Part shown: positions 1 through 11,500 of the stretch, piece by piece
Numbering within the stretch: position 1 is the stretch's first letter
Layout of the letters: every line of letters begins with the position of its first letter
From: Lepus europaeus
Lineage: Eukaryota; Chordata; Mammalia; Lagomorpha; Leporidae
Length of the DNA stretch: 64,000 nucleotides
Assembly (NCBI RefSeq): GCF_033115175.1
Contig: NC_084839.1
Location: 40,161,501 to 40,225,500 of the forward strand
Reading direction: 5' to 3'
The notes under the pieces: generated by a model
Databases searched by the model: none
What the model was told of the DNA's origin: nothing
The model's input: the letters and a program-made list of their open reading frames with translations, nothing else
Translations under genes and position numbers: made by a program

Positions 1-160
1 CCCTGCCACCCAAAGAGAGATCCACCTGGAGTTCCCGCCCCTGGCTTTGGCCTGGCCCAGTCCTGGCTGTGGTGGGCCTATGGGGATGAACCAGCAGATG
101 GCAGATATCTCGCTCTCCCTCTCCCTCTGTCACCCTGCCTTTCAAGTAAATTTTAAAAAG
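1..160 (+). repeat. C-repeat SINE, 3' part (cut by window edge)
   Basis: Downstream half of the lagomorph C-repeat: 'ggctttggcctggcccag', the 'gatgaaccagcagatgg' block, a CT-rich stretch and 'ctttcaagtaaat' tail. Confidence 0.85.
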
Positions 161-439
161 AAGACATCTCAAGAGAAAGCTTAAGATATTATGAACTAAA
201 AAGAGAAGAGACAGATGGCTGCCCTGGGCTTGTCGTTGAACACATGCCCTGTTATTTCCCGCTGTGGTCTCAGACCCACCGTTGTGGTTTTCTTCCAGCC
301 TATACATTTCTGGAATCCAACCTCGATTCTGACCGAAGCACCCGACAGCCCGCAGTCTGATTCCAGTCCCACCACTCCGCCAAAACTGGCCTCCAAGGAC
401 ATCAAGCTGCCTTCAAGCTGCCGGATCCAGTGAACCCTC

Positions 440-820
440 CCCTGCCTGCTGTCTGGGCCTTCCATGGCCACTGCGGGGCTCTACCCGGTCGGCCTCTCTC
501 TCCTGGCTGTGGGGTTTACATCAGCCAGGAGGGCTGCTGCCTCTCAGCTCCCTCCGGGGCCTCCCCTGGACATCCTGCTCTGCTCTTGTCACAGAGTCTT
601 GCCGAACTGCACTGTGCCAGCTGGGAGGAGGCCTCTCCGGAAGCGGATCCCTCAGCCCTGCCCAAGCCCTCAGCTGACCTCTGACCCTGAGACAGAACCT
701 CCCAGTGAAGCCACTGCTGGCTGACCCCTGGCCCCTGGAAACCCTGAGAGATCATAAATCATGCATTTGGCGTTTACGCCACTAAATTTTGGGATGCTTT
801 TTTGAACACAGAAATAGGTA
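440..820 (+). repeat. Possible old MLT1-type LTR remnant
   Basis: The end (730-805), with 'gagatcataaatcatgc', 'acgccactaaattttggg' and 'gaacacagaaatag', resembles the 3' end of MLT1/MaLR LTRs as I remember them. The upstream limit is a guess. Confidence 0.35.
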
Positions 821-931
821 AGTAATTCCTTGTTGTCAAACGTGTCAACTACTTGTCAACTCATTCACTGGGGAGCCAGTGGGATGACCGTGCTCACTCA
901 GAGAAAGACATGAGGAACTGATATGTGCAAA

Positions 932-1062
932 GGCACTTCAAAAAGTTCATGGGAAAATGTACTTACAAGATAGTTCATTTTGGTGCAGAAAGGTTTTTTT
1001 AAATACACTCACGGTTTCTTTATAATACATGTTTTCTGTCAACTTTTTAAAGACTCCCTTAT
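932..1062. mobile_element. Palindromic non-autonomous DNA-transposon relic (MITE-like)
   Basis: The left end 'ggcacttcaaaaagttcatg' and the reverse complement of the right end 'ggagtctttaaaaagttgac' are imperfect inverted repeats flanking a short AT-rich centre. It has no coding capacity and the family name is uncertain. A second copy is at 60082. Confidence 0.55.
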
Positions 1063-1807
1063 AGAATCAGTGGAGAAAAGGCAGGTGGAATAAGATAGCA
1101 AAGTTCACCACAAAAATGATGAATGCCCTAGATGGCAATAAAACCATGACCCACGGGAGTCTTTCTTTGAAAGGACAGAAATAATTTGTAACTAAATAAT
1201 CTGCAAGACAGCATCCAGCCCCAAGTCTGGCCCTGACTGACAGCCGGTAGTGAGTCGGGGTTTCCCTTGGGTGGCAGAGGCCACCACTGTCACCCACACT
1301 CCAGCGAGACTTTGAACGCGTAAGCCATCTTTCGCCTCACTCATAAAGACTGGACAGACAATACTGCTTCAGATAAGACGGCCAGTGAGCCAGGCTGGTT
1401 TAATGAAATACCATCATTTAATCAATTAACTTCTTCGTATATTCAACAAATATTTATTGAGCACCTGCTATATGGCTGATGTTACTCCAGGTGTTAATGA
1501 TACATACAGCAGGAAAGAAAGCAAAGGCCCCGCCCTTGAGGAACTTGTGCCCTATGAGTTCGTGTTTGGCATAAAGGACAGGCATTGCCATAAAACTGCG
1601 ATTAGATATATCACCAGGAACCAGCCCCTCCCCCGACATGGGACCCCACCCACTGTTCTGCCGAGGTGTGCAGGAGACGTGTCTGGCCTGTGGGACACAC
1701 TTCTGGGAAGAGGAGTTCAATTCCTTGTTGACCTGAGAAGTAGGACACACCTCTGCCACAGGCACCACAGCCATCGCTTGAATCCCACTTATGAAATGCA
1801 ATGAATG

Positions 1808-2167
1808 GGAGGGCCAGCGCTGTGGCATAGAGGGTAAAGTTGCAGCCTGCAGTGCCGGCATCCCATATGGGCGCTGGTTCGAGTCCCAGCTGCTCCACTT
1901 CTGATCCAGCTTTCTGCTGTGGCCTGGGAAATCAGTAGAGGATGGCCCAAGTCCTTGGGCCCCTGTACCCACGTGGGTGACCCAGAAGAAGCTCCTGGCT
2001 CCTGGCTTTGGATCAGCACAGCTCTGGCTATTGCAGCTATTTGGGGAGTGAACCAGTGGATGGAAGACCTCTCTCTCTCTCTCTCCCTCCCTCCCTCCCT
2101 CCCTCCTTCTCCTCTCTCTGTGTAACTCTTTCAAGTAAATAAATAAATCTTTAAAAAAAAAAAAAAA
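1808..2167 (+). repeat. C-repeat SINE with 15-bp target-site duplication
   Basis: Full-length older-type C-repeat from 'gggccagcgctgtggc' to an A-run. The target-site duplication gaaatgcaatgaatg is perfect at 1793-1807 and 2168-2182. Confidence 0.95.
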
Positions 2168-2359
2168 GAAATGCAATGAATGACAGATTATCATAGGGAT
2201 AGCTTGGCTTTTTTTTTTTCTTTTAAAGGAGTACATTATATTTATCAAAAGGAACTAGAATGACTTTGAGTGTGATCGTACCTGTGTATGGTCAGTAACT
2301 GTTGAAAAATGGAAATAAGAACGGATCGGAAATGTCAGGAAAATGTACCAGCTTTGGTT

Positions 2360-2705
2360 AGTGCTATGGTCTCAATGTTTATGTCCCAACAAAATTTCTA
2401 AGTCTAAATCCTTACCCCCAGGAGGTGAGACCCATTAGGGGGCGATTAGGTTACAAGTGGAGCCCTCTTGATTGGAGTTAACCTTTATAAAAGAGGCTCA
2501 GGAGTAACCCCCCTTCCGCCATGAGAGGTTAGGGTGAGAAGACAGCTGTTTATGAGAAAGTGGTCCCCCACCAGATGCCCTCTCTGTCAGCCCCTTGCTC
2601 TTGGCCTTCCCAGCCTCTGGAACTGTGAGAAACAAATTCCTGTTTTCATAAGCCACCCCATGTGTGGATTTTTGTTAACTGCAGACCCAAGGGGACTAAG
2701 CAAGT
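2360..2705 (+). mobile_element. MaLR-type (MLT1/MST) LTR relic
   Basis: Solitary LTR-like sequence with the family's typical order: 'gtctcaatgtttatgtccc', 'ataaaagaggctc', 'tccgccatgaga', 'cagcctctggaactgtgag' and 'cataagccaccc'. It is degenerate and no internal genes are present. Assignment is from memory of the consensus. Confidence 0.65.
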
Positions 2706-2739
2706 AGTGGATTCCTCTTCATCTCATCTTAACCCACAT

Positions 2740-3290
2740 CTATTGCCATCGCGCTGTGCACCTGCTATGATGGAAGTGTGGCTGTGCGTCTGCAGAGGCT
2801 GACTGTCGCAGTCTGTCTTCTGCTAAAACAAAGTCTGAGGCTGGGGAATTTATAAAGAAAAGAGGCGCATTTAGCACAGACCTTGGGGGGCTAAAACTCC
2901 ATCTGCTTGGCTCCGGTGTATCACAACACGGCAGACAAATCATGGTGAAGACACACACCAGAGGGAGAGATTGCATGGCGAGCAGGAAAACCAGAGGGAT
3001 GCAGGGGCCAGGCTTGCTCTTTTTATAACTGGCTCTGGCAGGAACTAACTGGGGTCCTGTGAGAACTACATTAATCCCTTCTGAGGACTGCATCCCCAGT
3101 GCCACAACCACCTTTTGCTAGACCCCACCCCTTGAAGGCTCCAGCACCTCTCAGTATTGCCATACCAGGGACCAAGCTTCCAGCACAGGAGCCTTTGGGA
3201 GACAAACCATATCCAAACCACAGCACTGCCCATGCCCAACTTTCCTGTGGACTGGCATCCCCCACCTCTCGTAAAGAGTGTGCTAAAACA
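2740..3290 (+). repeat. Old mammalian interspersed repeat, family uncertain
   Basis: Contains 'gaggctggggaatttataaa', 'gaaaagaggcgcatttagc' and 'caaaccatatccaaaccac', which recur in a common old mammalian repeat. I cannot name the family with confidence. Confidence 0.45.
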
Positions 3291-3686
3291 GAGTGGCAGT
3301 CCATGTCCACAGCTGGCAAGCAGTGGCTCCATCAAGAGGCTCTGGGGAAGTCCATCTGTCAGGATCTCTACCTGTAAGGTGCCACACAGAGCAGTGCACC
3401 AGTGCAAGGCCAGTGCACCTGTCTCCCAGCTCCCCGCCTCACCTCCAGGAGCTGCCTCAGCAAAGGCCCTCCCTTCTCAAGCAAACACCTGGCTGGTGCA
3501 GGGACACAGAGACAAATTCAGCATTCAGACTGGAATGCAGTTCCCCTGGGAAAGAGAAGGACCCCCCAGGGAGCAGACACATAGATGGCCTCAGTGTGCT
3601 GTTAATGTTCAGTTTCTTAGAAGAGGAAAAGATCTAAAGCAAAGTTGATCTGATGTTAGTACATGAACATTTAAACATTATTCTCA

Positions 3687-3980
3687 GGGCTGGTGGTGTG
3701 GCGCAGTGGGTTAAGCCACCACCTGCAATGCCAGCATCCCATGTTCCTGGCTACTCCACTTCTGATCCATCTCCCTGCTAATGGTCCAGGAAAAGCAGTG
3801 GACGATGGCCCAAGTACCTAGACCCTTGGCTCCTGGCTTTGGCCTGGTCCAGCCCTGGCATTGCAGTCAGCTGGCGAGTGAACCAGAGGGTGGAAGATCT
3901 CTCTCTCCGTCTCTCCCGCTCTCCCTCTCTGTCTGCAATTCTGACTTTCAAATAAATAAGTAAATCTTAAAAAAAAAAAT
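3687..3980 (+). repeat. C-repeat SINE
   Basis: Head 'gggctggtggtgtggcgcag', body with 'gctccacttctgatcc'-like text, CT-rich stretch and AAATAAATAAGTAAATC tail. Confidence 0.92.
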
Positions 3981-4349
3981 TACTCTGTGTTCTTGACTGT
4001 GTATGTGAAGTGCATCATTAAAAAATGACCAGTGGAGTTAGATGTGGGGGTTCAATGGGCATTTTGGTGCCTATGAACTCCTTTTCCTGTTTCAGGGCAG
4101 GGGAGACCCGTGCCGGGGGCCTGGCGTCACACACACAGGACACAGCGCTCTCTCGAGGGCCTTTCTGAAGATTCCATGTTGGTCCCAGGTTCCATGCAAT
4201 CAGGCAAGCCACTAGGTTTCATCCTGATACCAAACTTGGGGCCTCCTTGCCACAACTTCAACCTGTTGCTTTGATGTGGTGTGTAAGGCAAGCCAGAGCC
4301 TTACCTGGAGACGCCGAGAACCCACCCCCTCACCCCCACCCCCGCTTAC

Positions 4350-4471
4350 CTGAGCTCCCTAAGATGCACAAGATCTGCCCGCTCTCCACGTACAGCGACA
4401 CATCTTTGAGGATCTGCCTGTTCCATCGCTGCTGGCGAGACGTGATGTCCCACCAGGGCCCGACGTGATTG
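4350..4471 (-). CDS. ABCG5: ABCG5 coding exon 2
   Basis: The acceptor is TTTCCTTTAAAG and the donor TCAG|GTAAG. It encodes the start of the nucleotide-binding domain through [14 protein letters not shown] and ILGSSG. The exon ends one base into the glycine codon of Walker A. Confidence 0.93.
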
Positions 4472-5161
4472 CTTTAAAGGAAATCCGGCGGGGGCAAAGG
4501 CAGCGTGGGGTCCTGGAAGGGGCCAGACCCCTGTCCCCAGCACTGATACCAGCTGTGCCCTACCCCGGCCGTCCCTGGGCAGGTTCCCGCCTGTGCTTCC
4601 TCTGGGGAAGTGACTGCAGGCTGCCGGCCCTCCGTGCAGAGTGGCTCCCTCAGGTGGCCCGCATGCATTCCCGCCCTGGTGTTCGCAGCTCCCCCACCCC
4701 ACAAGTTCCCTCCGTCCACTTAGGGCATGCTGGAGACCCCCGGGCAGAGAGAGGGCAACAGGAAGGGGTGAAAGGCAGAGGCACAAGGCAGGCTTTTTTT
4801 TTTTTTTTTTAATCCCTGGCCTTGCCCTGGGCAGGAGGAGGGGCCACTCACTCTTGTTCCTGGTTTCCCGGCGGCAGCCCACCCTCCTCCCGATCCACCA
4901 GAGGGAGCCATAAGCCCCCAGGCAGCGCCCCCACTGGCGAGGACAGGTAGCCCAAGGGGCAAGAGCGGAGTGGCAAGGCTCAACAGGTGGGGAGAGGGCC
5001 CCGGATCTGCCTTACCTGACGCTGTAGGAGACGTGGAACACGCCCAGGCTGTGCCGGGACGCGGGGGTGGCGGCAGGCACCTCCTCCAGGCAGCCCTGGG
5101 AGCTCCCGTTTACCTGGAGCGCCGAGGACCTCCGTGGGGTCCCCCGCGGGAATTCACTCAT
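4350..5161 (-). CDS. ABCG5: ABCG5 (sterolin-1), 5' end of gene: coding exons 1-2 only
   Basis: N-terminal part of the sterol half-transporter ABCG5, which pairs with ABCG8 to pump plant sterols and cholesterol from hepatocytes into bile and from enterocytes into the gut lumen. Two minus-strand exons join in frame: 5161-5016 (ATG, 146 nt) and 4471-4350 (122 nt). They give 89 codons plus one base. The N-terminal region contains LQVNGSSQ and [13 protein letters not shown], exon 2 contains [20 protein letters not shown], and it ends ILGSSG, the first half of the Walker A loop. The lysine-bearing half (GKTT in the family) must lie in exon 3, left of the window. The ATG at 5161 was chosen because the 14 residues before LQV match the length of the human N-terminus; an in-frame ATG at 5296 would lie inside the shared promoter. 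The gene runs divergently from ABCG8. Identity rests on remembered human protein sequence and synteny. Confidence 0.95.
5016..5161 (-). CDS. ABCG5: ABCG5 coding exon 1
   Basis: Begins [11 protein letters not shown] and ends after SYSV plus two bases (AG). The donor on the minus strand reads AG|GTAAG. There are 48 codons plus 2 nt; the split serine codon is completed by the first base of exon 2. Confidence 0.93.
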
Positions 5162-5503
5162 GGCCGGCAGGCAGCAGAGACCGGCGAGCTGTGTGGTGGC
5201 CCGGCCCACCCTGAGCGCTGCGGAGCCAGTGGCAGACAGCCCGGTCTGCTCCCCGCCCGGCCCCAGAGTGCCTCGTGAGGCCCGGGATTTGGCCACCCAC
5301 GGATGCCATTATCTGATGTACCTTTAGCCAGAGCGTCCTTATCTTGACAGCGGGCAGCACACACGGTATGTTTGCAGGACGCTTTGCCAAGACGGACGCT
5401 GGGAGAGAGACCGGCACAGAGAAGGAAGCCGCGGCTGCTCAGCTCTAGGAAACAGAGAGCAGGTGCGGGGCAGCCAGCCCTGGCTATGGAGCTTGTGGGC
5501 CCC
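5162..5503. promoter_or_regulatory. ABCG5/ABCG8 bidirectional promoter
   Basis: Only 342 bp separate the two divergent start codons. The segment is GC-rich with no TATA box in a sensible place for either gene. Two TTATCT elements (AGATAA on the minus strand, the GATA-factor core) lie at 5309-5314 and 5339-5344, exactly 30 bp apart. GATA4/6, HNF4A and LRH-1 are known regulators of the human intergenic promoter. I see the GATA cores clearly but no perfect HNF4 DR1 or LRH-1 site. The 5' UTRs of both genes must also lie in this segment. Confidence 0.85.
5309..5344 (-). promoter_or_regulatory. Paired GATA-type motifs in the shared promoter
   Basis: Two TTATCT hexamers, at 5309 and 5339, have the same orientation and 30-bp spacing, about three helical turns, so factors bound to both would face the same side of the DNA. 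Occupancy is inferred from family knowledge only. Confidence 0.5.
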
Positions 5504-5566
5504 ATGGCCGAGAAGACTGCGGAGGGGGAAGGGCGGCAGGTGGGCACCGCCCCCCGGGACGACTCG
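5504..5566 (+). CDS. ABCG8: ABCG8 coding exon 1
   Basis: 21 codons, [10 protein letters not shown] through PRDDS, phase 0, donor TCG|GTGAGT. Asp19 (site of the human D19H gallstone variant) is Asp here. The upstream in-frame ATG at 5486 would add MELVGP. Confidence 0.93.
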
Positions 5567-8500
5567 GTGAGTGACTCAGCGCCTGCACAAGGGCAGGGGG
5601 AGGTATGGCAGAGGGGCTCCTCCTGGGGGTCCAAGGGCTGAGGGGCAGGACCCCCCCACATACACCGCGAAGGTGAGCTCCTGTCTGGTTTGTGAAGAGG
5701 GCCCAGGTAGCTTCTTTGAAATGAGCCTGTGCCCTAGAGCTGAGTTCCGGAACCCTGAGGACTCTGTTGGTATCTCTTGTGTCCACGCGGGGCTGTCAGC
5801 CCACGAATCCCAGGGCAGAAAGGGATGGTCGTGAGAGGATGGCCCCGGCTCCCCTGGGAACAAGGGAATGTCAGGGCCGCAGCGGGCAGGGCCTAGGCCT
5901 GGGAGAGAGCTAGAGAGGGACTAAGAGGCAGGGCTGCAAGGAGTCCTCCCTCAGTTTACCTGGGAAACTCCGACTGAAATTGGAGTGTGGGCGGGATCGG
6001 AAGCAGGAGGCTAAGTTGATTGACAGGGGTGGCTGATCCCCAGGCCAGCATTCTGTGCTTGCCCGTGCTGGAGAGGAGGGAGAGAAGGGGCAGAGCAGCT
6101 AAGGACTGCACACTCAACAGGGGAGCCCTCGGCCTGGCCTTGAGCTGCTGGGGCGTGGCCCAGCCAGGTCCGGGGAGCCCACAGTTTCTAGGCAGTTCTG
6201 CATGCAGCCAAGGCAAATGGCAGCTCTGCTCCCTGCAAACCCCGTGGGCCAGCGCCTGCAGGCAACAACTCCTGCAACCCCAGCTGGGGCCGCAGCGCTC
6301 ATGGCCTGAGCACGGCACAGTCAGTGGTGCCCTGGGAACGTATGTGGTCCACCTGCAAGATCTGTTGATTCAGCCGCCTCAACCCGGGAGGCAAAGAACT
6401 GCCCAGCCCCCATATCCACAAATGCACATGGGCCTGGCCATTTGCAGTCTCCTCTCCGCTCCTGTCCTCAGCTGGCCCACCCTCCACAGAGACAAATGCC
6501 CAGTTTGTGTAACGGCAGGGCTCAGGGGGCCGGGCCTGGGAGAAGGTGCACACAGGCCCTGGGAGGGCACCTGGGGCCGTTTGCAGTGGGAACACTCGGG
6601 TCCTGAGTACCCAGAAAGGCGGTTGTTGGCCTACAAGATCCTTGCTCCGTGGGCAGGAGCAGGGCCCCGGCCCCAGGGCAGAGCTGTGTGAGAGCCAGGC
6701 TGAATGTTTCAACAAGGGTCCACGAGGGCCCCCAGAGCACCTGCCTCTGTGGGCAAGGCTCCCCATCTCAGCACCAGGAACGCGCGCTCTGTGCACGCTC
6801 GCTTCTCGTCTGCGCTTCCGACTCAGGAATTGAATCAGAAGTTAATACAAGGAGAAATTACAGTGTAACCCAGCAGGAGCCGAGCTGGTTACCTACAAAT
6901 AAACCTGCTTTTGCTTTTTTGGGTGTCACCTGTCAGAAATTCAAGTGATGTTCTGACAGTCGTACTGATTAAGATGTCAGCCGAATAGATATTTAAGTAT
7001 TTGAAAAATACCGAGGGTTTGTCAAAACCTCAGGAAGAGTCTAACACATCCTTCCTGGGAGCCAAGGAAAATATTTTAAAAGGGAACAGAGGTCGTTCCC
7101 ATCCCAGGCACAGGTTTTCTTCTTCCAAAATTTGAAGCTCCCGGAAGGCACAGTCTCTTGGTGGGTCCCAGGCTGGCTCGAGGTGGCAGAATTTCTGGCA
7201 GCTTAGCACAACAAAATGGAAAGGCGAGGTGGTGTGCATGTGTGGGAGAGGCGGAGGGAGGGTGGGGGCCACAGAGCGGGGCTGACTTCTCCCCTCCCCC
7301 AGCCCCACCTCCACCTCCCTCCCCTGCTTTGGGGAGTTGGCAGCTGGGAGTCAAGAGGGGAGTAGGACCCTGAACTTACAGCCGTGGGCTTGCTCTCTCC
7401 ATTTGAAAACATGTGTGAGCTATTTCAGATGGTTTAAATAGTAGTGAAGTCCCATCCACCAATTACCAATAGCTTTAAGGTCTCTCTCTTCCCAGCTCCA
7501 CACACCCTTCTCCCTTCTCTCTCTCCCTGTTCCCCAGAGATAACCCCTCTCCTGAACTATGCGTTTCTCTTCCCCACAATTTCACTGTGTCATCAGGGGT
7601 CTTTCTGGTGATAGTTCAAACGCTAAACACCACAGTAGCTTTGGGCTGCTCATACTCATATCCTCCTGGAACTTGGGTGGGGGGCTCCTGCACAGACCAG
7701 CACCTGCATTCATTTCCCGCCACCCTCCCAGGGACAGAGGCTGCTGGATGTTATTTTCACATCAGTCACCAGGCACGGGCTTTTCACCTAAGGCACACGT
7801 GTGCATTGTGTACACAGCAAAAACAAACCCTGATTAGATGCTCCAGGTCAGCCTGTGTCTCTGCCTGGCCTGCCTTGCTCCCTGCTAACCACCTGTCTGG
7901 CTCTCTAAAGTCCAAGCTTCTCAGAGGTGATCTGTTTCACTGTCACATCCTCAGGTGTTTTGTGGGCTCCCGGTGTTTGGACGCTTGATTGACTGAAGGA
8001 GCACATCTGTGTGAGAATGACAGGGGTCTGCGGGAGTGTGTTAATGAACCCATGCTTGTTCCTGCATTGTAGAAGCAGGAAAAAAAAAGCAGAATGCATT
8101 AAAAACCAAAAATCTTACTACTTAGGTTCTGCCTTTGCCTGGGCCTCAATGATTTCTTTTTTTTTTTTTTTAATATTTATTTATTTGAAAGGCAGAGTTA
8201 CAGAGAGGCAGAGGCAGATAGAGAGAAAGGTCTTCCATCTGCTGGTTCACTCCCCACATGGCTGCAAATGGCCGGAGCTGGGCAGATCTGAAGCCAGGAG
8301 CCAGGAGCTTCTTCCAGGTCTCCCATGCGGGTGCAGGGGCCCAAGGACTTGGGCCATCTTCTACTGCTTTCCCAGGCCATAGCAGAGAGCTGGATCAGAG
8401 GTAGGGCAACCAGGACTCGAACCAGCGTCCATGTGGGATGCCGGCACTGCAGACTGCGGCTTTACCCACTATGCCACAGCGCTGGCCCCTCAATGATTGA

Positions 8501-11500
8501 ATTGATGAAATAGGGAGAGTTCAGAGCTGCAGATGGCTAGTACCATCCAGGGTGCCAGCTGATGCCGTGAAACACTGATTTGTTTGATGTACATTCAAAT
8601 GGAAGGTCACTTCCATAATCGTGATGACGGGGAGGATGGTGATGATGATGATGGCAATGACGATGCTGATGGTGGTGGTGTGATAATGATGATGATGGTA
8701 GGGATTTCCTCTGAAATTTCCCAGTGGCGTTTTCAATGGCATTATTTAACAAAACTCATCAAAATAAGATACAGTTTTTCTTGGGATGGAATCTTCACAA
8801 ATGTAGAGCATTAACATGTTGACAGACAGGGCCGGCGCTGTGGTGTAGTAGTAGGCCATCTTCTGCCTGCAGTGCGGGCATCCCATATGGGCGCCGTTTC
8901 ATGTGCTAGCTGCTCCTTTTCTGCTCCAGCTCCCTGCCAACAACCTGGGAAAGCAGTGGAAGTTGGGCTTCTGCACCCAAGAGGGGGACCCGGAGGAAGC
9001 TCCTGGCTCCTGGCTTCGGATTGGCTCTGCTCCAGCCTTTTTGGGGAGTGAACCAGCGATGGAAGACCTTTCTCTCAGTCTCTCCTTTTCTCTCTCTCTG
9101 TAACTCTACCTCTCAAATAAATAAATGCAATCTTTAAAAAAAAAATATGCTGACAGTTGTTTTCCTCTTACCTGCTACATTAGTGAGGTCTATTTTGCAT
9201 AATGAGATATTAAGCCACATGAAGGGGAGAGAAAGTTCAAGGCCAAATGTTTGCCACCTCCCAGCTCAGGTCTTCCCTGAGTGCAGAGGTCATGGCTCTG
9301 TCTAGCCCGGGACCTCCTCCATAAGCTGCTTGTGTTCATGTTCTGCTGGCCTGAGATTCAAGTTCTCTGGGTCAGGAGCTCTCCGGGAAGAAGCCTCAGA
9401 GCTCTCTCTGAAGCTGGGAGGAGCTGTGCCCTCAGCGCTGCTCCTGTTTTCTCAAGACCCCGGCACTCCACGTGCACAACCCTGTCTCGTGCCGATCTGG
9501 ACCCTCTGCCACATCTCACTGCTGCTCTCGCCTCCTGGGTCCTCAGCAGCTTCCACATGAGCCCCTCCCCTCTCTTGTCTCCAGCAGGGCCTCCAGGACA
9601 GTTTGTTCTCCTCTGAAACTGACAACAGCCTGTACTTCACCTACAGTGGCCAATCCAACACCCTGGAGGTCAGAGACCTCAGCTACCAGGTACAGGTGCA
9701 CCTGTGTGGAGCGGAAAGGCGTGGGCAGGGAAAGGAAGGGAGATTCCGTCGTGCAGGTCTCCTGCCCTCAAGGACAGAGTCCAGTCCACCTTGAATGCCA
9801 GCACCACAGAAATTTCCCTCACTCCCTCAACAACGACGTGTGTGGTAGCTGTTGGCTGAGCCATGAGAAGATAATGACACCCTTGAGAAAGGGTAAAAAG
9901 CAAACGCCATGGATCCATGGGGAAAAAAATCTCTTACATTTTTTTAACTTTATATTTTGAAATAATTTTCTACTTTTGAAAAAGTTGCAGAAAAGTAGTG
10001 CTCCTATCATGCCCACTGTTCTCCTTCTCCCCGTGTTGACATAGTGCATGAATGCAGTATAATGACCAAATCCAATGATTGACAGGGGCAATGCTGTCAC
10101 GAAACCATAGACTTTATTCACATGTCATCAGTGTTTGTGGATTTGTTTTAGTAACATGTACTTTCCTGGAGCTAGGAAAGCATCTAGAGTGAGGGACAAG
10201 TGCCAGCCTACCAGAGGTCTCAGGAGCCCCCTCCCGCATCAGAGTTGAGTCTCTCTCCCCGTCTCCCCAGGGGAGACTGCATGTTGCCTGAACGGGTGGT
10301 GAACCCTGGAGGCCTGAGTCTGGTTTCCTGCAGGTGTGAGCTAGAACACGCTAATGAGCCACACGCACTCTTTCTCTGCTCTGCCACTTCCCAGCGGTGA
10401 CTTTGAGCAAGTTACTTCGCTGCTCTGAGCCTCATCCGCAGAGCGGGCATTGTTACAGAGCCTCTACAGGTTTGCAACGAGGATTGAACAATGGCCATCA
10501 AGTGTCCCTATGTTTTGCACATAGGAAACCCTGTATGAAGTGTTAGTAAATTACCATTCTGTCGAGACATTTTTTTCAGGCTGGATCTTTCTGCCTGTTT
10601 TGCCCTTCCACGTGCTTCCCAGCCCCTTATCTTCAAGCTTGGAAACAGCAGCCTCTGTTCTCAGAATGATGGGGTCCGGCTGGAATCTTAGGTCCTGTTG
10701 TCATCAGCAGGGGGCTGTCCCCGTAGAAAAGGCCCTACTGGGCACATTAGGCTCACAGGGGCACTTTCCAATGTCTCCCTGCAGGTGGACATGTCCTCCC
10801 AGGTGCCTTGGTTTGAGCAGCTGGCCCAGTTCAGAATTCCCTGGCTATCTCACAACAGCCAAGACTCTCGTGAGCTGGGCATCCAGAACTTGAACTTCAG
10901 AGTGACAAGTGGGCAGATGCTGGCCATCATTGGGAGCTCAGGTACCACTCGGGGCAAAGAGGCAGGTGGGGCCTCTCTCTCTCTCTCTCTCCCCCCATCA
11001 TCTCTCTCTCTCTCTCTCTCTCTCAATCTCAATCTCATCTCTATCTCTACCTCTATCTGTCCCCTAGCATGCAGAATGGGGCACCGGAAACAGGGATGCT
11101 TCTTGCACAACTCTGCTGCCTGATAGAACAATACAGCAGGATGGTTGAGAGCACAGGTTCTGGGTTAGACTGATCTGGGCTCAAACCCCAGGTCATCCAC
11201 TGACGGGCTCTCAGGTGGCCGCTGTTGTGAACCGTGAGTGGGTTCTTTCCACCAGAAGCTGCAGCCAGCACATCCATCTCAGGGTAAGAGCACAGAACGT
11301 GTGCATACCACTCCCCCCGCCACCCCGTGCCCCGTTAGTATCACTGGTTTGGTTGAGGGCAATGAAATTCAGAGGTTGGACAGGAAATGTAGCCGAGGGA
11401 CTAGGGGCCCTCGGCTCCAGGCTCTTCCCTCCACAGCCAGACAGCAACTGGGCACAGCTCCACCCCAGCGCTCACTGCTCAGCTGCCCTTCCAGGTCATA

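Larger units (their letters stand above)
1..4349 (-). other. ABCG5: ABCG5 intron 2 (partial, runs off left edge)
   Basis: No ABCG5 exon 3 (Walker A GKTT region) is visible on the minus strand between 1 and 4349, so this stretch is read as intron. It carries SINEs, MaLR-like LTR remains, an older interspersed repeat and a palindromic DNA-transposon relic, listed separately. 155-440, 1070-1790 and 2170-2360 show nothing I can name. Confidence 0.7.
5567..9587 (+). other. ABCG8: ABCG8 intron 1
   Basis: GC-rich intron of 4 kb. It holds two SINEs (8155-8487 minus, 8828-9147 plus) and a GAT-rich microsatellite near 8620-8700. The long open frames around 6020-6800 look like chance products of GC-rich sequence. 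Confidence 0.85.
9690..10784 (+). other. ABCG8: ABCG8 intron 2
   Basis: Intron of 1.1 kb with an old L1-like fragment (9940-10110) and a MIR-like element (10330-10545). Confidence 0.85.

Noticed and set aside
1454..2248. 264-codon minus-strand open frame
   Set aside because: It runs straight through a SINE and its A-run (polylysine and polyphenylalanine stretches), so it is not a gene.
6020..6691. 223-codon plus-strand open frame in ABCG8 intron 1
   Set aside because: GC-rich sequence gives long chance frames. The other strand is equally open, there is no recognisable protein similarity, and it sits between two verified exons.
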